Translations under genes and position numbers: made by a program
Origin: Bacteroidales bacterium H3
Lineage (GTDB): Bacteria; Bacteroidota; Bacteroidia; Bacteroidales; Muribaculaceae
DNA length: 64,000 nt
Direction of reading: 5' to 3'
Assembly: GCA_001701135.1 (NCBI GenBank)
Contig: DAAN01000019.1
Location: 133,236 to 197,235 of the forward strand
In this document: positions 51,853 through 60,529 of the stretch, piece by piece
How the letters are laid out: each line of letters starts with the position of its first letter
Numbering within the stretch: the first letter of the stretch is position 1
Notes under the pieces: model-generated
What the model was told of the DNA's origin: nothing
The model's input: the letters and a program-made list of their open reading frames with translations, nothing else
Databases searched by the model: none

Positions 51853-51899
51853 AAAAAAACAGCGCTCACGTGTATCCATCACGGACTACGGGAGCGCTG
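51853..51899 (-). terminator. Intrinsic terminator of the GH97 gene (minus strand)
   Basis: On the minus strand CAGCGCTC (51899-51892) pairs with GAGCGCTG (51867-51860) and is followed by seven T residues. It lies about 135 bases beyond the GH97 stop. The rest of the 51900-52035 gap is AT-rich with no further gene. Confidence 0.75.
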
Positions 51900-52035
51900 G
51901 CCTATACAACTTGAATCAAGGTTGGTTAAAATCTATCCTTCTTGCTTTTATTTGAATTGATTGTCTTGCTTACTTCGAAAAATTCACATTCTGTATTCTT
52001 TATCTTATTTTTGTCTTTCCTTATTCTATAATCTC

Positions 52036-54153
52036 TTATTTCGTCATCGGCTCGAAACGGATGGCGAAACCACCGCCGCGGGCCATCATCCCGCTTAGCG
52101 ACATTGTGCTGTCGACCTCGCGAGTCGAGATCTGATAGGTTTCGGGGTTGGAGTATCCGTCGGAGTCGTTTCTGTCTGCGTAAATGGTAGCCCGGTATTT
52201 CATTCCGGGTGTGAGGAAACTGAGGGGCAGTCTGTAAGAACGCGCATAGTTGGCCACACCGCCGGCATACCAGTCGTCGCTGTTCTTATCCTTGCGGACA
52301 ACGATAATGAACTCACCCGGCTCGGCGTCGATATAGCGGCTCTCGCTCCAGTCAACAGGCACATCCTTGATGAACTGGAAGGCATCCATCTTTTCGGCAT
52401 AGTGCTCGGGCATATCGGCAGCCATCTGCAGAGGCGAGTACATCGTCAGATAGAGCGCAAGCTGGTTTGCGATGGTGGCGTGCTTGCGGTTGCCGTTGCC
52501 GGGGGCGAACGAACTCATGTCCATGCGGAAGATACCGGGAGTGAAATCCATAGGGCCTCCCTTGAGACGTGTGAACGGGAGAATCGTCACATGCTGTGTC
52601 GACATACCCTGAAATTCCTGCCCCATGGCCGATTCATTGCCGATGAGATTGGGATATGTACGGGCCAGACCGGTGGGACGCACAGCCTCGTGGGCGTCAA
52701 CCATAATCTGCTTGTCGGCGGCTTTCTTCACTGCGTCGAGATAGTGCCGCACCGATGTCTGATTGTAGTGATAGTTGCCCTTGGGGAGTATATTGCCCAC
52801 ATAACCGCTCTTGACGGCGTCGTAGCCATACTGCTTCATCAGATCATAGGCCCGGTCCATATACTTCTCGTAGTTGGGGATAGAGCCTGACGTCTCGTGG
52901 TGCATCATCAGTTTTATACCCTTTGAGCGGGCATAGTCGTTGAGCGCCTTAATATCGAAGTCGGGATAAGGGGTGAGGAAATCGAACACGAATTCTTTCT
53001 CTTTTCCGATCCAGTCTTCCCAGCCTACATTCCAACCCTCCACAAGCAGCTGGTCGAAACCGTTGGCGGCGGCAAAGTCGATATAACGGCGTACATTCTC
53101 GTTGTTGGCGCCATGCTTGCCGTGGGGTTTGGCTTTTGTATAGTCGAAAGTCGCGAGATCGAAATCGGAGGCATCGGTGTAGCTCCACTGGCTTTTGCCG
53201 GTGATCATCTCCCACCAAACGCCCATGAATTTCACAGGTTTGATCCAGGAAGTATCCTCGAGCTTACACGGCTCGTTGAGATTGTAGATGATATTCGAGG
53301 CGAGGATGTCGGTGGCCTTGTCGCCGAGCATCACCACGCGCCATGGAGTGGGAAACGGGGTCTTCACGGTGGCCATGGTGCCGTCGGGCATAGGGGTCAG
53401 CCATGAGGTGAATGTCATCGAGGGGATATCCAGATTGAGATGCATGGCCGGATAGTCGATCAAAGCAGCCTCGTGGATGTTGACATATTTGCCCGAAGGG
53501 GTTTTCATCTGCAGCGCGGTCTGCACGCCGGTGTTGGCGAATCGGGTAGTGGAGGCGTTGTCGAAACGCAGATTGGCGGCACGCGACGGAATCTCATGGA
53601 GTTTGGAAATGAAATATTCATATTCCTGGGTATCGTAATCGCCGGGAATCCACCAGGCCTTGTAATCGCCACCCATTGCAAACTGTGTTAGCTCGTCGGC
53701 GATGACAAACTCCTTTTTTTTCTGCTCAGGGAAGATATAGCGGAAACCGACACCGTCGTCAAACACGCGAAACTCCACATCCATCTTCACCTTGTCGCGG
53801 CCAGTGCCCTGCTCCATCGACACAATCATGCTGTTGTAGTGATTGCGGATTTCGCTGTTTTCACCCCACACAGGTTTCCATGTCTCGTCGAATCTATCAT
53901 GTTCCACGCCGGTTACTTCGAAACCGTCGGTGATCATGCCGTCATCTTTCAGTTCAAAACCGAGGTGTGAGGGGCGTATAATCTTTTCGCCGAGGAAGTC
54001 GACAGTATATATAGGAGTACCCTTGTCGTCAAGATAAAATTCTACATTTATGCGGCCATCGGGCGACAATACCCTCTCGGCGGCGGAGGTTGCAGGCGTT
54101 GTCACGAAGATCAGCGCCGCAACCCCAAAAACTAATTTCATGGTTTTGATCAT
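52036..54153 (-). CDS. GH97 alpha-glucosidase, SusB-like inverting type
   Basis: GH97 enzymes of this type hydrolyse alpha-glucosidic bonds of starch oligosaccharides in the periplasm. The 705-residue protein has a signal peptide (to about residue 24), an N-terminal beta-sandwich (LSPDGRINVEFYLDDKGTPIY), and a TIM barrel. The barrel carries three acidic residues known from SusB: Glu in LMMHHETSG, Glu in DAHEAVRPTG (base), and Glu in GNESAMGQE (acid). Glutamate base residues mark the inverting GH97a group. It stands without SusC/SusD genes nearby and is divergent from a membrane regulator, the likely controller. Confidence 0.94.
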   Translation of the reverse strand: MIKTMKLVFGVAALIFVTTPATSAAERVLSPDGRINVEFYLDDKGTPIYTVDFLGEKIIRPSHLGFELKDDGMITDGFEVTGVEHDRFDETWKPVWGENSEIRNHYNSMIVSMEQGTGRDKVKMDVEFRVFDDGVGFRYIFPEQKKKEFVIADELTQFAMGGDYKAWWIPGDYDTQEYEYFISKLHEIPSRAANLRFDNASTTRFANTGVQTALQMKTPSGKYVNIHEAALIDYPAMHLNLDIPSMTFTSWLTPMPDGTMATVKTPFPTPWRVVMLGDKATDILASNIIYNLNEPCKLEDTSWIKPVKFMGVWWEMITGKSQWSYTDASDFDLATFDYTKAKPHGKHGANNENVRRYIDFAAANGFDQLLVEGWNVGWEDWIGKEKEFVFDFLTPYPDFDIKALNDYARSKGIKLMMHHETSGSIPNYEKYMDRAYDLMKQYGYDAVKSGYVGNILPKGNYHYNQTSVRHYLDAVKKAADKQIMVDAHEAVRPTGLARTYPNLIGNESAMGQEFQGMSTQHVTILPFTRLKGGPMDFTPGIFRMDMSSFAPGNGNRKHATIANQLALYLTMYSPLQMAADMPEHYAEKMDAFQFIKDVPVDWSESRYIDAEPGEFIIVVRKDKNSDDWYAGGVANYARSYRLPLSFLTPGMKYRATIYADRNDSDGYSNPETYQISTREVDSTMSLSGMMARGGGFAIRFEPMTK

Positions 54154-54177
54154 GGTGAAAAATCATTAATTTCGACG

Positions 54178-54208
54178 CAAAATTAACACTTCAACTTCGC
54201 GGTGTCAA
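54178..54208 (-). promoter_or_regulatory. GH97 promoter
   Basis: On the minus strand TTG (54208-54206), 20 bases, TAATTTTG (54185-54178) fits the consensus. The leader would be about 20 nt. Confidence 0.75.
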
Positions 54209-54242
54209 TAGCAGGTAGTGCGCGGGGAGCGTTCAGAAATGC

Positions 54243-54266
54243 AAACATCTGGGAACTAAACATCTG
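54243..54266. promoter_or_regulatory. Possible operator: paired AAACATCTG sites
   Basis: AAACATCTG occurs at 54243-54251 and 54258-54266, 15 bases apart, in the space between the two divergent promoters. CAGGTAG also occurs twice (54212 and 54288). Either pair could be the binding site of the adjacent regulator; this is only a positional guess. Confidence 0.3.
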
Positions 54267-54296
54267 AAAAAACAATCCATAAAAATCAGGTAGCGC

Positions 54297-54327
54297 TTGC
54301 GCCATTGAAATATAATGTTTAACTTTG
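54297..54327 (+). promoter_or_regulatory. Promoter of the DUF6377-type regulator gene
   Basis: TTG (54297-54299), 20 bases, TAACTTTG (54320-54327) fits the consensus. The ATG is at 54379, giving a leader of about 48 nt. Confidence 0.78.
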
Positions 54328-54378
54328 CACAATCCGAGTTTTAACAGCCAAAAACAACCGGAAAAATCACATTTCGCG

Positions 54379-56013
54379 ATGCGTAAACTTGTCACTCTGT
54401 TCCTAATTGTTTTTGCCGCTGCCGCAGCAGTGGCAAAAACCGACGACGCACTCCGTCAGCTCGACGAAGTGCTCGGGCAACGCACCGCATTCATGGAGCA
54501 GAAACAGCTGCGTATCGACAGCATCCGCAGCTCGATGGAACGAACATCGACAACAGCCGAGAAACTGCAGGTGCTCAACAGCCTATTCGACGAATATCAC
54601 ACATTCCGGTTCGACTCCACACTCGCCGTGGCCGACCGGGCCGAAAAACTCGCACTCGCCTCGGGCGACTCTCTCGAACTGGCCCGTGTAAAGATCCACA
54701 AAGCCCTGTCGCTGGCCACCGCCGGGCATTTCAGCCAGGCCACCGAGATCCTCACCCACATGAATTCGGCACAGCTCACCCCGGGCCTGAAACAAGAATA
54801 TTTCGACGCTCTCAGCTGGACCTACAGCGCATGGGGCGAATACTCCCGATCCGACGCTTTCGCGCCGCACTTCTACGGCAAACAGCGCGAATACCTCGAC
54901 TCGCTGCTTGCGGTCACGCCGCGGGGCACCGTCGACTATTATTATAGTCTGGCAGAACAGAAGCTGAACAAAGGAGAATCCGACAAAGCACTGTCGCTCT
55001 ACAGCCAGGCGCTGCAGCTTACCCCGCCCGACAGCCGCCGCCACGCCCAGATATGTTTCTCCATAGCGATGATCTATCGGGGACGGCACGACACCGAACG
55101 CTACATGCAATGGCTCGTAAAGTCGGCCATCGCCGACCAGCGGCTTGCATCCAAGGAGCATCTTGCCCTCCAGGAACTCGCGCTTTTCCTTAAGCACAAC
55201 AACGCCGACGCCGAACGTGCCAACCACTATCTTCAGGTGTCGCTCGACGACGCGCTTTTCTTCAATAACCGACTGCGCATGCTCGAAATCGCCGAACTGA
55301 TTCCCGAGATCTCCACAAGCTATCAGCAGACCATCGAGTCGCAGAACAGGCGACTGAAATCCTACATCATCGCGGTGGCGATAGCCCTGCTGTCGATGGC
55401 CGCCGCCATCTACGTCGCATTCGCACAGGTCAGGAAGAAACATGAGGCGTTGAGCGCCGTCAGCGGCCTCAACGCCCGCCTCGAGCATATCAACCGACAG
55501 CTCGAACAGAGCAACCGACGCATGGAGGAGACCAACCGGTCGCACGAGCGCTATGTGAGCCTCTTTATGGACCTTTGCGCCGCATATATCGACAAACTCA
55601 ACCGTTTTCCGCTGATTCTCAAACTGAAAGTACGCAACATGGCCGAGCTGAACCCCGTCGCCGAGCGTTATATCCGCCCCACGGAGTCGGAAATCAGGGA
55701 GATGTTTCTCAACTTCGACACCACATTCCTGCGGCTCTATCCCGACTTCGTGGAGCAATTCAACAGTCTCCTCCGCCCCGACTGCCGCATTGCCCAGAAA
55801 GACCCGCGGCGCCTCAACACCGACCTCCGCATCTATGCATTAGTGCGCATGGGCGTCACCGACAGCAACAAAATCGCATCGCTGCTCTTTTATTCCCCGC
55901 AGACCATCTTCAACCACCGCACCGCCGTGCGCAACCGCGCCATCCGCCGCGACACGTTCGAGGCCGACGTCGCGACCCTCTGCTCGGCTGAATTCGGCGA
56001 AAAACAGCCTTGA
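54379..56013 (+). CDS. Membrane-spanning TPR/HTH regulator (DUF6377, SusR-like)
   Basis: The 544-residue protein has a signal-like start (MRKLVTLFLIVFAAAAAVAK), a periplasmic TPR-like sensor (about residues 20-330), one transmembrane helix (IIAVAIALLSMAAAIYVAFA, about 333-353), a coiled coil (about 360-390), and a cytosolic domain ending with an HTH-like segment (RIYALVRMGVTDSNKIASLL, YSPQTIFNHRTAVRNRA). This layout fits DUF6377-type regulators, to which I believe SusR-like starch sensors belong. Divergence from GH97 supports control of alpha-glucan use. I start at the ATG at 54379; earlier in-frame codons overlap the promoter. Confidence 0.8.
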   Translation: MRKLVTLFLIVFAAAAAVAKTDDALRQLDEVLGQRTAFMEQKQLRIDSIRSSMERTSTTAEKLQVLNSLFDEYHTFRFDSTLAVADRAEKLALASGDSLELARVKIHKALSLATAGHFSQATEILTHMNSAQLTPGLKQEYFDALSWTYSAWGEYSRSDAFAPHFYGKQREYLDSLLAVTPRGTVDYYYSLAEQKLNKGESDKALSLYSQALQLTPPDSRRHAQICFSIAMIYRGRHDTERYMQWLVKSAIADQRLASKEHLALQELALFLKHNNADAERANHYLQVSLDDALFFNNRLRMLEIAELIPEISTSYQQTIESQNRRLKSYIIAVAIALLSMAAAIYVAFAQVRKKHEALSAVSGLNARLEHINRQLEQSNRRMEETNRSHERYVSLFMDLCAAYIDKLNRFPLILKLKVRNMAELNPVAERYIRPTESEIREMFLNFDTTFLRLYPDFVEQFNSLLRPDCRIAQKDPRRLNTDLRIYALVRMGVTDSNKIASLLFYSPQTIFNHRTAVRNRAIRRDTFEADVATLCSAEFGEKQP

Positions 56014-56037
56014 GGTCACAAAATTTCGCGCAAAAGA

Positions 56038-56069
56038 TTTTGTCATGTGGAAAAAACTGTGTAATTTTG
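56038..56069 (+). promoter_or_regulatory. rpsU promoter
   Basis: TTTTG (56038-56042), 19 bases, TAATTTTG (56062-56069) fits the consensus. The leader is about 90 nt and contains a short CTGGC/GCCAG hairpin. Confidence 0.78.
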
Positions 56070-56161
56070 CCCCGCAAAACAAGTTAGGTCTGGCCGACAG
56101 CCTCGCCAGGCCGAGTTTTCAACAGCAAACAACAAAAACTAAAGAATAAGAATCTCAAAAA

Positions 56162-56353
56162 ATGATCATCGTACAAGTTAAAGAAGGCGACAACATCGAA
56201 AAAGCTCTCAAGAAATTCAAACGTAAATACGAGAAAACCGGCATCGTGAAGGAACTTCGCAGCCGTCAGGCTTTTGAAAAGCCCTCTGTAGCAAACCGCA
56301 AGAAGATGATGAAAGCGGTTTACGTGCAGAAGCTCCGTCTTGCCGAGGATTAA
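56162..56353 (+). CDS. rpsU: Small ribosomal subunit protein bS21
   Basis: The 63-residue protein has the bS21 pattern: MIIVQVKEGDNIEKALKKFK, RKYEKTGIVKELRSRQAFEK, then PSVANRKKMMKAVY. bS21 sits next to the 3' end of 16S rRNA, and in Bacteroidetes ribosomes it helps hide the anti-Shine-Dalgarno. The start is preceded by CTCAAAAA, with no Shine-Dalgarno of its own. It opens the conserved rpsU-xerC-hpf neighbourhood. Confidence 0.96.
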   Translation: MIIVQVKEGDNIEKALKKFKRKYEKTGIVKELRSRQAFEKPSVANRKKMMKAVYVQKLRLAED

Positions 56354-56368
56354 TTTCTCCGCTTTTTC

Positions 56369-56394
56369 TTTGTGAAATATTTGCATTTCACAAA
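56369..56394 (+). other. Perfect 10-bp hairpin after rpsU
   Basis: TTTGTGAAAT (56369-56378), loop ATTTGC, ATTTCACAAA (56385-56394). No T-run follows, so it may be an RNA-processing or stability element between rpsU and xerC rather than a terminator. A weak -7-like TAACTTCG lies about 9 bases further on. Confidence 0.6.
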
Positions 56395-56511
56395 AGAATG
56401 ATGTAACTTCGCTACTGAGCCGACGGGATAGCCGCAAGGCGCACCCCGAGGATGCCTCAAAAGCATATAATCATGCTCGACGGCACTCCGCAATCAGCGG
56501 CCGCGAAGTAG

Positions 56512-57540
56512 ATGCTGACCAAATCATTTTTGACATATATCCGGTGTGAGCTGAACCTCTCGGCTCATACCGTTTTGTCGTATGCCTGCGACATCGGTCA
56601 GTTCCGCCAATTCATCACCGGGCAACCCCTGACCGGACTTCGCGACACCTACGGCGTGCCTGTCGACATTCCCGACGACGGTTTCGACCCTTTGGGCGTG
56701 GCGCCGACCGACATCCGCGCATGGCTCATGGAGCGGGCTGAAGCCGGCGACTCACCCGCCACACTGCGCCGAAAACTCACCGCCCTGTCGTCGTTCTACC
56801 GCTATCTGCTGCGCATCGGCAAAATTACCGCCAACCCCGCCGCAACCGTGGAGATGGCGAAAATGCCCCGACCGCTCCCGGTGACCGTGCGCTCCGAGGA
56901 GATCAACGCCGTCGTCGAAGATCAGCTGCCGGCCCTCGGTTGTGTTGACGCGGCGACCTCCGGCAGCAAGAATCCGGGAGCAGATTCAGCCTCATTCACC
57001 GAAGTCCGCGACGCCCTGATATTCCTGATGTTATACACCACAGGCATGCGCCGCGCCGAGCTTATAGGGCTTCTCGACCGCGACGTAGACACCACAAAGG
57101 GCGAACTAAAAGTGCATGGAAAACGTAATAAGGATAGACTCATCCCTTTCGGCCGCGAACTTGCCGAGGCCATCGGCCATTATCGCCGGGTGCGCCGGCA
57201 GACCGTGGGCGGGGAGGCGCCGGAGCACTTTTTTGTGCGGTCCGACGGACGGCAGCTCTATCCCATGCTCGTGGAGCGGGTGGTGAAAGCCGCCATGGAA
57301 GGCCGGGTGCACGCCGGCAGGCTGTCGCCCCACGTGCTGCGCCATTCATTCGCCTCCGACATGCTCAACAACGGCGCCGACCTTGTGGCAGTGCAAAAAC
57401 TGTTGGGGCATGAATCATTAGCAACAACACAGATATATACACATATCACCTACCGAGAACTACAACACAATTATCAACTGGCCCATCCCCGCGGCGCAGC
57501 CCGCAGCGGCACACATGCAGGGAAAAGCCCCAAAAACTAA
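56512..57540 (+). CDS. xerC: Tyrosine recombinase XerC-like
   Basis: The 342-residue protein has an N-terminal SAM-like DNA-binding domain (FLTYIRCELNLSAHTVLSY) and the catalytic domain with all active-site residues: Arg in YTTGMRRAELIGL, Lys in HGKRNKDRLIPF, His and Arg in SPHVLRHSFASDML, His in KLLGHES, and the Tyr nucleophile in TQIYTHIT. It is longer than usual, mainly through an insertion at about residues 42-62 and another near 150-165. Its place between rpsU and hpf is standard for Bacteroidales, so it is a chromosome-dimer recombinase, not a phage integrase. Confidence 0.9.
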   Translation: MLTKSFLTYIRCELNLSAHTVLSYACDIGQFRQFITGQPLTGLRDTYGVPVDIPDDGFDPLGVAPTDIRAWLMERAEAGDSPATLRRKLTALSSFYRYLLRIGKITANPAATVEMAKMPRPLPVTVRSEEINAVVEDQLPALGCVDAATSGSKNPGADSASFTEVRDALIFLMLYTTGMRRAELIGLLDRDVDTTKGELKVHGKRNKDRLIPFGRELAEAIGHYRRVRRQTVGGEAPEHFFVRSDGRQLYPMLVERVVKAAMEGRVHAGRLSPHVLRHSFASDMLNNGADLVAVQKLLGHESLATTQIYTHITYRELQHNYQLAHPRGAARSGTHAGKSPKN

Positions 57541-57548
57541 AAAGGAGG
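57541..57548 (+). promoter_or_regulatory. Canonical Shine-Dalgarno of hpf
   Basis: AAAGGAGG follows directly on the xerC stop codon and lies 9 bases before the hpf ATG. I saw no other start in the window with so complete a match to the anti-Shine-Dalgarno; most have A/T-rich upstream sequence as is usual in Bacteroidetes. Confidence 0.85.
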
Positions 57549-57557
57549 AACATAATT

Positions 57558-57848
57558 ATGGACGTTCGCATTCAGGCAATCCACTTCGACGCTACCGAAA
57601 AACTCGTGGCCTTCATCAACAAGAAAGCCGAACGCCTCCAGCGTCACTACGCCGGCATCACCACCGTCGACGTGAAACTGTCGGTCGTAAAACCCGAAAC
57701 AGCAATGAACAAGGAAGCAGTGGTGAAAATCAACATGCCACACGATGAATTCGTGGCCACCAAGGTCGCCGACTCTTTCGAGGAAGCCATCGACCTCTGC
57801 AACGAAGCTATCGAGCGCATGCTCGCCAAATCCAAAGACAAGAAATAA
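57558..57848 (+). CDS. hpf: Ribosome hibernation-promoting factor
   Basis: The 96-residue protein matches short HPF/RaiA: MDVRIQAIHFDATEKLVAFI, KAERLQRHYAGITTVDVKLS, NMPHDEFVATKVADSFEEAI and DLCNEAIERMLAKSKDKK. It binds the decoding region of idle ribosomes. Translation starts at a strong Shine-Dalgarno right after xerC, so the two are on one transcript. A strong terminator follows about 95 bases later. Confidence 0.94.
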   Translation: MDVRIQAIHFDATEKLVAFINKKAERLQRHYAGITTVDVKLSVVKPETAMNKEAVVKINMPHDEFVATKVADSFEEAIDLCNEAIERMLAKSKDKK

Positions 57849-57943
57849 CCCACTGTCGGAGGCCGGCGGCTGCTTCTGAAGCGATCGCCGACACCACAGA
57901 ACATACCCTGTTCGCACCGGAAACATACGACAGATTATAAAAT

Positions 57944-57982
57944 AAGGCGCTGTGTCAAGCATTTTGACACAGCGCCTTTATC
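57944..57982 (+). terminator. Intrinsic terminator after hpf
   Basis: AAGGCGCTGTGTCAA (57944-57958) pairs perfectly over 15 bp with TTGACACAGCGCCTT (57964-57978) around GCATT, followed by TATCAT. Confidence 0.88.
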
Positions 57983-58056
57983 ATATTATATCACGGATTT
58001 TCAACAAGGCAGAAAACCCTTCAATAATTGAACCTTAAACCAATAATAAATATGGT

Positions 58057-58241
58057 AAGTAACTGGTCGAAATTATTTTAATGTTTATTCGAGGAAAATT
58101 TTTAGAAGATTTTACTCGATGAAGAAGGAGTGTAGCAAGCTACACGACTGATGAAGAGAGAAAAAGATTCAAAAATTTTTCCGAAGAAACATTGAAATAA
58201 ATTGACCGGTTAGTATAAAATAATTTTGAACAGTTACTTAT
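58057..58241. repeat. Second palindromic intergenic element with the shared hairpin core
   Basis: The left arm (AAGTAACTGGTCGAAATTAT..., 58057-58102) and the right arm (to about 58237) are imperfect inverted repeats; the right arm has about 23 extra bases. In the middle GTGTAGC-AA-GCTACAC (58130-58145) is followed by CGACTGATGAA. Bases 58121-58166 align without gaps with 12923-12968 of the other element. It lies in the 390-base hpf-trpS gap, abutting the trpS stop. Apart from this element and the terminator I see nothing else in that gap. Confidence 0.7.
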
Positions 58242-59341
58242 TATTTTCCGGAGGAGTAGCGGCGGGCCTGGTCGGCGATAAGGGCGGCGTCGTCGAAATA
58301 GTTGATTTTCATGGCGGCGCGCACTTTGTCGAGGGTGTCGGCGGCTTCAAGGCGGGCTGCCTCCGAACCCTTGCGCAGGATGTCGTAGACCGCGGGGATG
58401 TGCTGCTCCCAGTAGTGCCGGCGCTCGCGGATGGGCGCCAAGTATTCTTCGAGCACGCTGATGAGCAGTTTCTTCACTGTGCCGTCGCCCACACCTCCAC
58501 GGGTGTAGTGATCCTTAAGCTCCTGGAGATTCTTGTAATCGGGAAGATATTTGGCGAAATGGCCGTCGTTGGCGAAGGCGTCGAGATAGTAGAAGGGGCA
58601 GTTTCCCTCGAGATGTCCCGGGGAATCGACGGTGAGATGCTCGGGGTCGGTGTACATGCTCTTCACCTTCTTCGCCACCTCCTTGGGGGTGTCGCTCAGA
58701 TAGACGCAGTTACCCAGCGACTTGCTCATCTTGGCCTTGCCGTCGGTGCCCGGAAGACGCATGCAGGCGGCATTTTCGGGCAGGAGGATTTCGGGAGTTA
58801 CGAGCGTGTCGCCGTAAGTGTTGTTGAAACGGTCCACAATCTCGCGTGTCAGCTCAATCATGGGCGCCTGATCCTCGCCTACGGGCACTGTGGTGGCCTT
58901 GAAAGCGGTGATGTCCGAGGCCTGGCTCACGGGGTAGCAGAAGAATCCCACGGGGATGCTCTGCTCGAAGTTGCGCATCTTTATTTCGGTCTTCACCGTG
59001 GGGTTGCGCTGCACGCGCGACACCGTCACGAGATTCATATAATAGAATGCCAGCTCGGTAAGCTCGGGCACATGAGTCTGCACGAAGATGGTGGATTTTT
59101 CGGGGTCGAGACCGGCCGAGAGATAGTCCAGGGCAACCTCAATCACATTCTGACGGATCTTCTCGGGGTTGTCGGCATTGTCGGTGAGCGCCTGGGCGTC
59201 GGCGATCATGATGAAAATCTTGTCGAACTCGCCGGAATCCTGCAACTCCACGCGGCGGCGCAGCGAACCCACGTAATGCCCTAAATGGAGGCGGCCGGTG
59301 GGACGGTCGCCCGTAAGTATCACTTTCTGCTTATTCTGCAT
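58241..59341 (-). CDS. trpS: Tryptophan--tRNA ligase
   Basis: TrpS charges tRNA-Trp. The 366-residue product has the HIGH-type motif [13 protein letters not shown] near the N-terminus and the KMSKS motif [10 protein letters not shown] (about residue 206), with [13 protein letters not shown] and [16 protein letters not shown] between. I start at the ATG at 59341 because an in-frame TTG eight codons earlier overlaps the promoter. Length is typical. Confidence 0.95.
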   Translation of the reverse strand: MQNKQKVILTGDRPTGRLHLGHYVGSLRRRVELQDSGEFDKIFIMIADAQALTDNADNPEKIRQNVIEVALDYLSAGLDPEKSTIFVQTHVPELTELAFYYMNLVTVSRVQRNPTVKTEIKMRNFEQSIPVGFFCYPVSQASDITAFKATTVPVGEDQAPMIELTREIVDRFNNTYGDTLVTPEILLPENAACMRLPGTDGKAKMSKSLGNCVYLSDTPKEVAKKVKSMYTDPEHLTVDSPGHLEGNCPFYYLDAFANDGHFAKYLPDYKNLQELKDHYTRGGVGDGTVKKLLISVLEEYLAPIRERRHYWEQHIPAVYDILRKGSEAARLEAADTLDKVRAAMKINYFDDAALIADQARRYSSGK

Positions 59342-59362
59342 ATATTCTGTGTTTAGAGAGGG

Positions 59363-59370
59363 CAAAGTTA
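59363..59370 (-). promoter_or_regulatory. -7 box of trpS
   Basis: TAACTTTG on the minus strand, 21 bases ahead of the ATG. A matching -33 is not clear. Confidence 0.55.
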
Positions 59371-59414
59371 GGCATTTTTTACTAAATTTATAAGGCGGGA
59401 TAAAGAAAATTTCG

Positions 59415-59422
59415 TAAATTTG
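59415..59422 (+). promoter_or_regulatory. -7 box of fba
   Basis: TAAATTTG, 40 bases ahead of the fba ATG. A matching -33 is not clear. Confidence 0.5.
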
Positions 59423-59462
59423 CCCCCAGAAACCCCAACAAAATCAAACCGGTTTATTTATT

Positions 59463-60461
59463 ATGGTAAACTACAAAGACTTAGGTCTGGTCAACACCCG
59501 CGAGATGTTCGCCAAGGCCGTCCATGGCGGTTACGCTATCCCCGCCTTCAACTTCAACAACATGGAGCAGCTCCAGGCCATCATCAAGGCCGCTGCCGAG
59601 GAGAAATCGCCCGTAATCCTTCAGGTATCGAAGGGTGCCCGCAACTATGCCAACAGCACACTGCTGCGCTACATGGCCCAGGGCGCTGTGGCCTACGCCA
59701 AGGAACTTGGCTGGGAGAATCCCCAGATCGTGCTGCACCTCGACCACGGCGACAGCTTCGAGCTTTGCAAAGACTGCGTTGACAACGGCTTCTCATCCGT
59801 GATGATCGACGGCAGCCACCTCCCCTACGAGGAGAACGTGGCTCTGACCAAGAAAGTTGTCGACTACGCACACAAATACGACGTTACCGTTGAGGGTGAG
59901 TTAGGCGTGCTCGCAGGCGTAGAGGACGAAGTTTCCTCCGACCACCACACCTACACCGACCCCAACGAGGTTATCGACTTCGTCACCCGCACCGGCTGCG
60001 ACTCGCTGGCCATCTCGATCGGCACATCGCACGGCGCCTACAAGTTCACCCCCGAGCAGTGCACCCGCGACCCGAAGACCGGCCGCCTCGTTCCTCCCCC
60101 CCTGGCATTCGACGTGCTCGAGGGCGTAGAGGCCAAGCTGCCCGACTTCCCCATCGTGCTCCACGGTTCATCCTCCGTGCCCCAGGAATATGTCGACATG
60201 ATCAACGAACATGGCGGCAAACTCCCCGACGCAATCGGTATCCCCGAAGAGGAACTCCGCAAGGCTGCCAAGATGGATGTCTGCAAGATCAACATCGACT
60301 CTGACTCCCGTCTGGCCATGACCGCCACCGTCCGTCGCATCTTCGACGAAAAGCCCGCCGAATTTGACCCCCGCAAATACCTCGGTCCGGCCCGCGACGA
60401 AATGGAGAAACTCTACAAGCACAAAATCATCAACGTGCTCGGCTCCAACGGCAAAGCCTAA
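59463..60461 (+). CDS. fba: Class II fructose-bisphosphate aldolase
   Basis: This glycolytic enzyme splits fructose-1,6-bisphosphate with a divalent metal. The 332-residue protein has VLHLDHGDSFELCKD (metal ligand His and catalytic Asp), MIDGSHLPYEENV, GELGVLAGVEDEV, the IVLHGSSSVP metal loop and CKINIDSDSRLAMT. Codon use is strongly C-ending, as expected for a highly expressed gene. A terminator follows 20 bases after the stop. Confidence 0.96.
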   Translation: MVNYKDLGLVNTREMFAKAVHGGYAIPAFNFNNMEQLQAIIKAAAEEKSPVILQVSKGARNYANSTLLRYMAQGAVAYAKELGWENPQIVLHLDHGDSFELCKDCVDNGFSSVMIDGSHLPYEENVALTKKVVDYAHKYDVTVEGELGVLAGVEDEVSSDHHTYTDPNEVIDFVTRTGCDSLAISIGTSHGAYKFTPEQCTRDPKTGRLVPPPLAFDVLEGVEAKLPDFPIVLHGSSSVPQEYVDMINEHGGKLPDAIGIPEEELRKAAKMDVCKINIDSDSRLAMTATVRRIFDEKPAEFDPRKYLGPARDEMEKLYKHKIINVLGSNGKA

Positions 60462-60480
60462 GCCCCAACGTTTCAGACAT

Positions 60481-60526
60481 AAAAAGAGCTGCACCCTTTC
60501 GTGGGGTTGCAGCTCTTTTTGTTTTG
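60481..60526 (+). terminator. Intrinsic terminator after fba
   Basis: AAAAAGAGCTGCA (60481-60493) pairs with TGCAGCTCTTTTT (60508-60520), with a CCC/GGG inner stem, then GTTTTGTTT. Confidence 0.92.
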
Positions 60527-60529
60527 TTT

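Noticed and set aside
56369..56394. Rho-independent terminator after rpsU
   Set aside because: The hairpin is perfect, but no T-run follows on either strand, so I list it only as a structured element.
56512..57540. Tyrosine recombinase as sign of a prophage or integrative element
   Set aside because: It lies between rpsU and hpf, the usual Bacteroidales position of the chromosomal Xer recombinase; there are no attachment repeats, phage genes or tRNA target.
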